Assembly: GCA_947561395.2 (NCBI GenBank)
Contig: OX387187.1
Location: forward strand, 20,999,829-21,063,828
Reading direction: 5' to 3'
From: Buxus sempervirens
Taxonomy: Eukaryota; Streptophyta; Magnoliopsida; Buxales; Buxaceae
DNA: 64,000 nt
Every line of letters starts with the position of its first letter. The first letter of the stretch is position 1. The translations under genes and the position numbers were made by a program. A model generated the notes under the pieces. It was not told where the DNA came from. It ran no database searches and saw only the letters and a list, made by a program, of their open reading frames with translations. Shown here piece after piece: positions 21,865 to 32,235 of the stretch.

Positions 21865-24651
21865 TGTAAGCACCCAAATTTTGATCAAACCAAATAAAAG
21901 AGGAAAAATGTGCTAAAAGACAACAAAATAGCTCAAAACCCTAAGGGGCAAAAATTGACCTTTTGATCGGGTGCAAATTCCCTGCCATACTTCTTCCCAA
22001 TGATTAGGAAATTCCGACACGATTCTAACGCGACTAAGTTTGCTCAGATCAGGGTCCGAATGAAGAAGATATGAGCCGGTCAAACATGAGGGGGAGCCAA
22101 AAGTTGACTTTCTGCTAAACCTTGAGTCAACTGCCTAACCCTCTCCCAATGGATAGAGGACTCCGATATGGTTTTAACGCAATTGAGTTTGCTCAAATCG
22201 GAGTCCAGTTGAAGAAGATATGAGTTGTCAAAGTTTCCGACCAACAAAACAGGAAACTGCACACGTGGCGACAAACGTAGCAAAATATCTCAGGGGGCAA
22301 CCTTTAAATATCCAAAACTTGCAAAAGATCTCAGGGACTAAACCAAAAATCGTACGGGGCAATCTGCGAATATCCAAAAGTGTCAAATCGGTCGCATCGG
22401 TCAAGTCGAGGGGCAAATCCGTAAATACCCTATTTGTATCCGATGACATATGTCGGATACATTGCCATGCCCTCGCTGGATTCACGCCGATCCCCCGACA
22501 GATTCGCGCAGAAAATTAAATTTTCGAAATGATTATGTCTTGTATCCGATATTTTATGCCGGATACAAAGGAGGTTCTGTGTATCCAACATAAAATGCCG
22601 GATACAAAGGAGGTATAGTGTATCCAACATTAAATGCCGGATACAAAAAATTTGTTATAAAAAGGCAACAGCAACCCCATTTCGGGGGTTGGCTTCTTTT
22701 GGGTTGATTCCACCCCTTCTCCCCCGGACCACCTGGTGCGGAAACCCATCCATTCCACCCCTCCTTGCTCCCCAAGCCCTCCAAGCACCACTCAAGACCA
22801 TTATACCTTTCCACTCTCCTTTCTCCCTTCGTTCTCACTTGAAAACCACTTCAAGAAGTTGTTGTTGCGGCCAAGAGGAGGTGCTCCAGCCACGATTTTC
22901 ATCTCAAGGGAGCTCAACCACGTCTCAAAAAGGGGTTTTAGCCCCAAGGTAAACCCTCCATATGTATTTTGTTCATCATATATGGATATGAGCACATTTC
23001 AAGCATATTGGATGTTTTCCGTTCTTAGCATGGTATTCTCTGTATTTCCAGCATGAGTAGTGTCTTTTCCCCACTATTTCCCTTTTTATGTTGAATGCGG
23101 GAACTCCCATGGTAAGGGGAAGACCCATGGATGATTCCATGGAAGGATGAGGAAGTGGTTTTACCCACTTTTGGGATCTCTTTTACATACTGCTTTGACA
23201 TGAGATGGCCTTATTCAAAAGGGGGAGTTTGTTCCCCCATTTTTGTGATTCTTTTGTATCCCCCATGTAAACCCCCTTCTCTTTCCTTTCTAACACATGC
23301 TCAGACACACACTTTATTTCATGCGCAAAACTCTGTAAAAATGCATGTGTTTATAATGGCTTAGATGCATGCTAGATTGGATTAGCAGAGCTGCATTTGC
23401 ATGTTTAATTCATTCATATGTGAAAAATGAAGACCCAAACAGGGACACTCAGGTACCTGCCGCAATCCCGGAGCACCCCATGAAGCCTAGAAACCCAATC
23501 CCATTGTCAAAATCCAAAAAAATAGCCTCTGTATGTTGATCCGGCAACTCAGGTCGGATCAACAGAGACCTGTTTGTAACCGGCGGAGAATGCCGGATAC
23601 ACTGGCCTGTATGTGTAGCCGGCCTGAGAGGCCCGCTACACTGCCGAATTTCATTTTTTCTCATTTTGCTTGATTTTGTGCAAATTTTTACTTTTCCAAT
23701 CGAACTAAGTGAACCAAAAGGGTTTCCAGGTCAACCGGAAACCCTTTTGCTTGACTCTCTGTGGGCCTTCCAACGGGGCCCACCAAGCTCGACAAACTCT
23801 TTTGTTTTAAATAAACAAAATAAATTGAACCCAGTGGGCCGAACCATTTAAGGCCCACTAAAAGCCCAATTTGGGACATGCATGTGAAGTTTAAGCTGTG
23901 GTTTGGCCGAGACCATGGGCAAGGGCCTATCGGGCCCGCCAAGCCCACAACCGTACAAGGATAGGGTTCAAAACCCTAACCCAGGAAACCTTGGGCTTTC
24001 CAGCCCAAGTCTAGACCATGGGCCCCAAGCCCGTTATTTAGCCCCTTCCGGCAAACTTAACAAGATAAGTCAAAATACTTGACAACCACTATGTGGCCCA
24101 CTCAGGGGCCAACGAAACCATCCAGACCCACTTTTTGCATAAAAAATACTTAAAATCCCAATTTGAACTTCAAATAAAATCCATCAAATCAACCAAAGCC
24201 CAAAAGGGGTTATCCAACGTAACCCCAAACGGGACTTGGGCTTCCACTAAAGCTCAAATTGGCATCCTGTGGGCCTTCCAACGGGGCCCACACACCAGAC
24301 CTAGATCACTCAGGTTAAAAAAGATAAAATCAAGTAAAGGGATTCACACCAATCAGGCAATCCCAACCAAACTTAACCAAAAACTGCATATCGGACTAGG
24401 AATCAGGTGAGATAGATCAAGACCAAATTGACTCAAACCAGGATAACTATGGGACCCGTCACTCGACGGGGTGGACTGGGGTGTCTACGGACTTCCCCAG
24501 ACCCCAACCGAGAACATACTTAGAATCTCAAGCCGCAGACCAAGCCTTAATAGACTAACTTAGGCACCCAGGTGTCCGCCTGCACCCCATCAGGCGGTGG
24601 CGACTCCAAATTCCCATTTTTACCCAGTGCACCTGAAATAAGGTGCGCACA
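21865..24651 (+). mobile_element. Solo LTR, Ogre-like family A (2787 bp)
   Basis: It starts TGTAAGCACCC and ends AGGTGCGCACA, flanked by perfect 5-bp duplications CTTAT at 21860-21864 and 24652-24656. No internal region follows, so it is a solo LTR left by LTR-LTR recombination. It reads on the plus strand: palindrome cluster 22433-22632, TATA-like TTATAAAAAGG at about 22654, and in the 3' part TGGCGACTCC at 24598-24607. It resembles the remnant at 26.2-26.6 kb, and its last 200 bp also resemble the reverse complement of the gag-only element's LTR end. Confidence 0.9.
22433..22632. repeat. Palindrome cluster, GTATCCG...CGGATAC type
   Basis: Four short inverted repeats in 200 bp, each with arms GTATCCG/CGGATAC or GTATCCAACA/TGCCGGATAC and a short A/T-rich centre. 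The first is an almost perfect palindrome with arms GTATCCGA and TCGGATAC. The cluster ends about 20 bp upstream of the LTR TATA-like box. A less regular cluster of the same motif lies at 23540-23640. Confidence 0.85.
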
Positions 24652-26215
24652 CTTATTAAAGAACATATTTTTAACTTGGATTGTTCTTATCAAACCTTGA
24701 AGATTAAATGATTTGAAATCCTTTTTCCTCAATCTCCTGTTAGAATACACTTAAAAATTTAAATTTAGAACATATTTTTGAAACATTGATGTGGTCCCAG
24801 GTTCAATTGAAGTGTATTTTGATTCAAACACTTTTTTCCTTTATCACTTCCATTCTTTGAGTTAAGTTACATGTTCAAATTAGGTAAAAATTCCTAAAAT
24901 GAGCTTAACCCTTTGATTTAGGTGAGTTTAGAAGAATTTGGATGCCCTTTACCTTTATTGAAGTGTTTATTATCTGTTTGTATCACTTAAAGATTAAGGG
25001 AACCAAATCTGCTTTCTAAAGTTGCTGGAATTCATTTAAAGCCATAATCCGCATACTCAGTGCAGTTTAGTTTTGACCGTATATCCACTGCGGCCAAGCT
25101 TTGTCTGCATAACAATTGCGGTCAGGCTAAATCCGCATACTGAGTGCAGATTACGGACAGATTTCAATTTTTTTTTGTTTTCCAATCGATTTTATCAATT
25201 TTATTGCTCATCCAAACATAATGTTCACCATTGAAAGGCTTCTAAACTATCCCAAATTGAACTTTGACACTTACTATAGCAAAAAATGCATGAATGCCCA
25301 TGAACCTCATAGAATTAACAAAAAATGTATAACAAACATGTACACATGACTTTCAGTGTCTTTAACAAGAACAAACATACGCAAGGAACAAATAAATTAC
25401 AGCTTTGCCTTCTTGAGCTGAAATAGAATTACAAATTTGCCTTCTTGGGTTAAAATAAAATTACAAATTTGCCTTCTTGGGCTTTCAAAGGAAAATACAA
25501 TTCCTAGGCTAATTTACAAACATTGCCTTCTGCACCAGCACCTCTTTGATGTCTTTTCCTTTGAATTTCCTGCAAAAAGAGAGTTAGTACTATGCACACA
25601 AAGGAGGGCACATGCTCCCTCCACAATTTGACACCATATGCATGGACCTTGGACATTAGGTTGCCTCCTATATTGATTTGGGTAGGATGACTTCTAAGAA
25701 GAGTAAAAACTCTTCCTATAGGCTACACCAATCTTAGGATACAGTACCTCATTGGGAAAAATTCCATCCCCAAACATATGGACACCATGACATTTACTTT
25801 ATACGATATGAAGGTAATTCTAAAAACTACGATTACCTTGTTACCTTGTGTTTACCTTCAATATGGTATACATATATTACCTTGGCCTTGTGAACCATGC
25901 AAACAGCTTTCCCTCAATTACAAACTCATTTCCCCCATCGTAATTGTTTACTTTAGCTGAAAACGTGTTTCTCCACCTTCAAGCGTAGGGGTATTGGGTT
26001 TTGGCTTAATGGAAACTTAGATCTCAAGTCTAGTGATGACCAGAATCAAAGATCCACAATGTCATCACATCATTAGCTTAAAGTTCTAAGGTGAATGTTT
26101 TCACTTTTGCTTTCCGAAATAACAACCTCGTTGTGTCAAGCTACACACATTCGGGTTTAACTTCCTATAGGTAATGGGTAGGCTGTGTAAAAAAAGATTA
26201 AAAAAAAAAGTGCAC
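24652..26215. other. AT-rich repeat-derived DNA, no gene seen
   Basis: No coding wording is recognised. There is a duplicated phrase (TCCGCATACT.AGTGCAG, at about 25049 and 25131) with a degenerate inverted partner, and a short repeat of ACAAATTTGCCTTCTTGGG at 25433-25480. It may belong to the LTR that ends at 26641, but its start could not be located. Confidence 0.4.
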
Positions 26216-26641
26216 ATGTGCATTTATAAAAACCGTGGGCCTTTCAACAGGGCCCACAAAAACAAACCAAGCTCACTTAATTAAACAAGATAAGACTAAT
26301 TAAAGGAGACCCACACCATTCAGGCGGACCCACCAGACTTAACCAAATTGCATGTTGGATTAGGAATTGGGTGAGCGAAAGCGAGTTGACTCAAACCAAG
26401 AAACCTATGGGACCTGTCAACTGACGGGGTGGACCAGGGTGTCTACGGACTTCCCCGGACCGCAAACCGAGACCCTACTTAGAATCTCAAGCCGCAGACC
26501 AACCCAATAGACAAACTTAGGAACCCAGGTGTCCACCTGCACCCCATCAGGCGGTGGCGACTCCAACCTTCCCGTTTTACCCATCCGGAGACACGCATGA
26601 ATCCGTGCGCCCCGCGGTGCAGCGTTTTTTGACTTGCACAC
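26216..26641 (+). mobile_element. 3' end of a further Ogre-like LTR
   Basis: About 400 bp align by eye with the 3' end of the solo LTR at 24265-24651: GGGGTGGACC.GGGTGTCTA, CTTCCCCGGACC, AATCTCAAGCCGCAGACC and GGCGGTGGCGACTCC. The tRNA-Arg complement TGGCGACTCC is at 26555-26564. No primer-binding site follows, so it is not the 5' LTR of an intact element here. Confidence 0.75.
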
Positions 26642-27419
26642 AAATTGTATGGATGCATGATTTACATGAGCATGCTTAGGTATTTTATGATTGCCTTGTT
26701 CACTTGTATTTATTTATTTCAAATATGTGTTCTGTATTATACCTTGGTTTGTGAATGTGAATATGCTTGGCTGCGAAAAAAAGTGGCAAGGGGTAAGCAG
26801 CAAACATGCATGTATAGAAACAGTTTATGCAGTTTTATAACATCATGATAATATTCACAATATAAAGTATCAAATGTAAACCAAAACATCTCAATCAAAT
26901 ATAAAGTGTAATTCCAAATCAAATATCTCAATCGGGTAACACATGAAATCAAATCGACAAATACATTCAAATACTACAAGCATGCCTTGTTAGGACTCGT
27001 GGTTAGCGTGTCTCTAAATTAGATTAATAACCAATATTCATTTGCCACCTACACGACTTACAGAGAAAAGCCTAGCTAGGGACATCTCAGCAAGCGGAGC
27101 ACCCACGTATGGGCTTGCAAGTGACAACCTAACCAAGGATCCAGACAAAGTGGGATTCCCCACCCACTGCTCGATGAATCACAAGGACTCCCGCCAGTTC
27201 CCCGCGACAGGGAGTTGCTGCAGCCCTCTATTCCCAGAGAAGACATCACTGATTCCCCACAGTGGAATGCTATATGGATAAGGAAATTAAAGCTAACAAG
27301 CCAACACCAGCACACAGACTAGACTCATTGTGGATCCACACTAAGAACAATGTCCAATTAGACGACTCATAAATCAAAACAAACCATTCAAATCCGTGAG
27401 TAAAACCAGTGCTTAAACC

Positions 27420-27535
27420 AAGGCCAAGTGGAATTCCCCATCCACCGCCAAATCACATCATAAGCCAAGTGAAATTCCCCATCCACTATCAAATCAACCA
27501 AAGCCTAGTGGAATTCCCCATCCACCGCCAATAAA
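27420..27535. repeat. Short direct repeat, GTGGAATTCCCCATCCACC
   Basis: Three copies spaced about 50 bp apart carry the phrase AAGCC.AGTGGAATTCCCCA followed by TCCACCGCCAAAT. A related phrase, GTGGGATTCCCCACCCACTG, occurs upstream near 27150. Each copy is itself a near-palindrome around GGAATTCC. Confidence 0.7.
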
Positions 27536-29089
27536 ACAATAAGCCAAAAGCCTTGTCAAATCATATAAGAGTTTTTCAACCTTGCTTTCATAAATCCAAA
27601 TTGATCAAAACGAATATCATAAAATCCTCAAAACACATTTTGAATGAGTGGGATAGTCTTAGGATTCCCAAATAAGTCACCATACCAAAAATCAATGGAT
27701 TCCGAGACAAAAAATTTTGGACCTCAAATATTTTAAGTCTGGTTAAAAGCGTTGACTTTTTGGTGTATAATTTTTCTAAGCAAATCTACAAGGAGTTTCG
27801 AGCTCAAATTCTGGTTGTAGTCTAATGGAGGGTAAACAAATCTTCTAGAATTTTATGGGCTTCTGAATCACTCATTTGGGTATCAAACTCAAAAAGTGGC
27901 TTTTAATGAAAATTGGGAAAACTGGAAATTTAGGCATGAACTGGAAAGTTGACTTTTTATTGGTTGGGAATTGGGCCTTGGGAGTATTTTTATTGATTCC
28001 AAATGGGGGGTAAAACTTTATTTACATGTAAAGACTTAAGTAAATTGAGCAATAAATACACAAGACATTTACTTAAATGTCTTTCATCTAATAAGGGTGC
28101 TGTGTATGAGGCTTAGCTTGTTTGGAAAAGGGTTGGGGAGAAAAAGGGTGAAGAACTCTCAAAAACAGGGTCCACTATTAGGTCCTGGATTTATCGCCCA
28201 GGGGCGATTAGCCCCAACATTTGGGCGTTGAGGTTAAATAGGAGGGACACTTGGGCATTAAGGTCAAAGGTTCACTCGCCCTCAAGGACGTTCGCGCATT
28301 AAGGTTAAAACATGCTTGACGTGCTCGCGTCCTCTTGGACTTTCGCACATCCAAGCTCTAGATTAATCACCTAGGCTAATCCTGAGTCGCAATTAGAATA
28401 ACAGAGACAGGTTTTTGGGGTTTTGGCTCAGGATTAATCGCCAGGTCGGGTTTTTGACATATTTTGACTATTTTCAACACATAACTCCTACAAATCATCC
28501 CTAACCTTTCCAACGCCAAATCTAATGATCATACATCATCCCAACACACTTAAAACACCTTCCAAAACAAGAATTTAACCCAAATCCTCATGAACACAAA
28601 TCCAACACATAAATCATCATTCAAAATACCAAACTCAAACCCTAACTTGAAATGTGATCAATAGAGTTGGAAATCCATGGCAAATCAATAGAAAACAAAA
28701 CAAAAGTGTTATACAACCAAAACCTACGAATTTTAGAAACAAAAACCAACATGCAAGATCATTTCTTCAAATAAATCAAACGCTAGAGAGAGAATACGAA
28801 TTTTGGTAATACATTTTGTTTGGAAGGGTTTGCTACTTACTTATTAATAGAGATGCACAACTCCTCTTCAAGCTCTCCTTCTTCTCCTTCCTCTTGAAGC
28901 TTTCAAGCAAGCTTCCACAACTTTCTCTCTTGTTCTATACGTCCAAGACAAGAGGGAGTGTTCTCAAAAACACTTAGAATTGAAATTAGGGCATCCTTTT
29001 ATATGCCCAAGTTTTAGTCTTTCAAATCTACCCCTAGACAAAGCTTTTATTCATCTAAAACCCTAGGATGTACCTAAGGTATGCCAGGG

Positions 29090-30115
29090 GGTACCTTAGT
29101 GTTATTTGAGGGGGGTACCTTGGTGTTAAGTGAGGTACCTTAGTATTAAGTGGGGGTACCTTGGTGTTTCAAGGGTTTTTTTTTTAACTATTTCAAGGGG
29201 TATACTTTAAGGATGCTTGGGGGTACCTTAGTTATACAAGAGGAGGGGTACCTTAGTTATAGGAGGGGGTACTTTAGTTATACAAGGGAGTACCTTACTT
29301 ATATAAGGGGGTACTTTAGTTATACAAAGGGGGTGCCTTAGTTATAGGAGAGGGTACTTTAGTTATACAAGGGGGTACCTTACTTATATAAAGAGATACT
29401 TTAGTTATACAAAGGGGGTACCTTAGCTATATAAGGGGGTAATTTAGTTATACAAAAGTGGGTACCTTAGCTATATGAGGGGGTACTTTAGTTATACAAA
29501 GGGGGGTACCTTAGTTATATATGGGGGTGTACCTTAGGTAAAACCAGGGGGTACCTTAGGCAAAACAAAGGGTACCTTAGGCAATACAAAAGGGTACCTT
29601 AGGTATTCAAATGGGGTACCTTTAGGTAATACAAGGGGTACCTTGGGCAAACACATGGGGTACCTTAGGTAAATCAGAGGGGTACCTTAGGCAACTACAT
29701 GGGGGTACCTTAGGTAATACAAGTGAGGTACCTTAGGCAATACAAGGGGGTACCTTAGGTATACAAGTGGGGTACCTTAGGTATAATTGGGGGGTACTTT
29801 AAATAACACTTGGGTGGTACCTTGGATAATACATGGGTATACTTTGGTGGTACCTTAGATAATACTTGGGTATACTTTAAGTATACTTTGGTGGTACCTT
29901 TGGTAATACTTGGGTGTATTTTAGGTTTACTTTGGTGATACTTGTGTGTACTTTGGGTATACTTTTGTAGTACTTTAGGTACACTTGAGAGGTACCTTGG
30001 GTATTCTTGAAAGGTTCTTTGAGTATTCTTAAGAGATATTTTAGGTATACTTGAGAGGTACCTTGGGTACACTTAAGTGGTTACTTTCGGTATTCTTATG
30101 GGGTACTTTAGGTAC
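29090..30115. repeat. Minisatellite of about 20-24 bp units with GGGTACCTTAG core
   Basis: Roughly 45 units over 1 kb, for example GGGGGTACCTTAGTTATACA, grading into GGTACCTTAGGCAATACAAG and GGTACTTTAGGTATACTTG. The unit changes gradually along the array, and every unit holds GGTACC or GGTACTTT. Long open frames on the minus strand (Tyr/Pro/Ser/Lys-rich) are products of the repeat. Confidence 0.93.
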
Positions 30116-30419
30116 ACATAACTCTAATTTTTCAGAATTTGATTTATAATTCACTAAACTACTTGGAGGGTATTTCAGCGAATTGAAATTAAGACCTAAC
30201 ATTAACTAAGCTTGCCTTAATAATTTCACTGAAGTTCAATTTGATTTTCCTAAATCCTCAAGTAAAATCCACATCTACCTCATCTTCATAACACAAGTAC
30301 TTAATTAGTCTAATAATCACACTTTAGATAATTAATCTTAATAATTAAGATATAATCCGGGTCGGGGTTTTACAGGGTATGTAAATGACCCACCAGGGAT
30401 ATGTTGGTGCTCATAATCC

Positions 30420-30945
30420 GAAGAATAACCGACCATGGAGTTGGAAGATTATCAACCACTAGATGGGTTCCATGGAAATACGTAAGACTATTTGCGCACA
30501 AAAAGATGCCATATGATCAAGTGAAGGGGTGTCGGCTTCATCATAAGGATATCTAGGCTCAAGCACTCTGGGTATCCCTAATATCTGGGAGATGACATCA
30601 GGGGTGATCGAAATTGTCTAACCGTGAAAATAAACGTTGAATCGCGGAGGGGTAGTGGACCAACCATACATGTTTGCATAGAACTCCCAAACTATGATGG
30701 GTTGGGTAGGTGTAAGATCTTCGAGCAAAGGTTGCCAACCCCTAGAAGTAAAAACCGAAGTAATATTGGGATCAAGCCTATTGATTATTACCTCCCGCTC
30801 TAACAGAAGAGTCCGGTTGTGAAGGTGTTGACAAAAAGTATTCTGCGCTTGGTGGTCTAAAAAAATTGAGTCATCTACTGGAGTAGGTTGTGTGTTAGGC
30901 ATAGACCCTCTGGTGGTTTTGCATCTTTTAGGCATCTGCAAAAAG
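30420..30945 (-). pseudogene. Fragment of a plant transposon-type protein (uncharacterised family)
   Basis: The minus-strand product contains LVREREVIINRL-like wording, RGWQPLLEDLTPTQPIIVWEFYANM, FNVYFHG and then TISITPDVISQILGIPR. This is the arrangement of the 'putative plant transposon protein' family found next to retroelements in many eudicots. Function is unknown. The stretch is a decayed fragment: a stop codon follows FNVYFHG, and the homologous wording breaks off near 30420, close to the LTR-like element at 30374. No start or partner gene can be assigned. Confidence 0.6.
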
Positions 30946-31570
30946 AAGTATAGAACAAGATCCTGTTAATAATCAAATGACAGTAATATAACAAAAATAA
31001 AATAAAATAGATGGTGGACCTTTGGACCACAATCGACAAGGCATATCCTATTGCCACTTATGCATTGAAACATTCTTCATTAACAGTATAGTATTACATC
31101 TCCAACTAAAGAAATGTTGAGAAGCACATAATCAATCAATAGAACAAGGATATAGACTCCAAAAAAAACAACGGAATAATTTTAAGGTATTTGAAGATTC
31201 TTTTGATCAGATCTATTGAAGGAAAAAGACATTAAGAAAAGACATCAAGGTCGTCAGTATTGATCCAATCCAAACGCCAAAAAAGACATTAAAAAATGCA
31301 GCACATTTGTTGATGACTACCAACACAACAAAACTAGATATAAATTTCAGAGAAAAAACGACAAGAATACTCACCTTCTTCAACATATAAACATAACTAA
31401 ATCAAATCCTAAAACATGGAAGAAAGATTAAAAGATATATCTCCACATACCTTGGACGAACGCGAAAATGCCTTAGATCCAATCCCAAGCACCACTTCAA
31501 AGAATGGAACTGTACCGGCGCGATGCGAATAAAACGCGCCGTGCGCACGTTTTTAGGTTTGGGTTTTTTT
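30946..31570. other. AT-rich intergenic DNA, no gene seen
   Basis: A 600-bp A-rich stretch with no coding wording or clear repeat. Confidence 0.5.
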
Positions 31571-31574
31571 TTTA

Positions 31575-31900
31575 ATTTTCGCCTTGACGCTCAAGCGCGT
31601 GGAAATCGCGTAGACATCACTCTCGAGTTTTCTGAGTTTTCTGGGTTTTTGCCTTGACGCTCGAGTGCGCAGAAATCACGTAGAATGCGTCACTCTCGGG
31701 TTTTTTGAGTTTTGCCTTGATGCTCAAGCGCACGGAAATCACGTGGAACGTGTCATTATAGGGTTTTCTGTGTTTGTGCAAACATGGCTTGACGCTCGAG
31801 CGTGCACAAATCTTCCCGAAAGCGCTCAAAACATCATTAGAATTGGAACCTCCCACTCGAGCGTGCGCAAATCGTCCCAAAATCGCCACACTTAGTGTTT
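31575..31900. repeat. Tandem repeat of about 80-100 bp with GACGCTCGAGCG
   Basis: Four to five imperfect units, each with a phrase like TTGACGCTCGAGCG followed by TGCG.AAATC.CG, then a GTCACTCTCGGGTTTTCTG tail. CTCGAGCG recurs at about 31588, 31660, 31725, 31794 and 31856. It is GC-richer than its surroundings and directly adjoins the 22-bp array. Confidence 0.75.
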
Positions 31901-31919
31901 TTTTGCAATCTTTACAAAT

Positions 31920-32235
31920 GTAAGGACCAGGCATGGTGGGACTTGTAACCAGGCATGGTAGGACTTGTAACCAGGCATGGTGGGACTTGTAACCAAGCAT
32001 GGTCGGACTTGTAACCAGAGATGGTGGGACTTGTAACCAGGCATGGTGGGACTTGTAACCAGGCATGGTGGGACTTGTAACCAAGCATGGTCGAACTTGT
32101 AACTAGGCATGGTAGGACTTGTAACCAGGCATGGTAGGAATGGTAGGACTTGTAACCAGGCATGGTAAGACTTGTAACCAGGCATGGTGGGACTTGTAAC
32201 CAGGCATAGTTGAACTTGTAACCAGGCATGGTGGG
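31920..32235. repeat. 22-bp tandem array, left part
   Basis: About 14 units of GGACTTGTAACCAGGCATGGTG. The array is cut at 32235 by the solo LTR and resumes at 34699. Because 22 is not a multiple of three and the minus-strand unit lacks stops, all three minus frames stay open. The predicted His/Tyr/Pro-rich peptides are therefore not evidence of a gene. Confidence 0.95.

Larger units (their letters stand above)
26988..30374 (-). mobile_element. Probable long LTR (3.4 kb) with an internal minisatellite
   Basis: On the minus strand it would start TGTAAAACCCCGACCC at 30374, a common plant LTR start, and end CGAGTCCTAACA at 26988. A TATA-like CATATAAAAGG lies near 28993-29003 on the minus strand. 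The flanks do not form a clear 5-bp duplication, and no primer site or purine tract is next to either end. The boundaries, particularly the left one, are therefore tentative. Confidence 0.45.

Noticed and set aside
27042-27315. Open frames on both strands with Pro/Cys/Ser-rich products
   Set aside because: They fall at the end of an LTR-like block, with no family wording and no splice context.
29755-30072. 105-codon Tyr/Pro/Lys-rich open frame
   Set aside because: It is generated by the GGTACCTTAG minisatellite.
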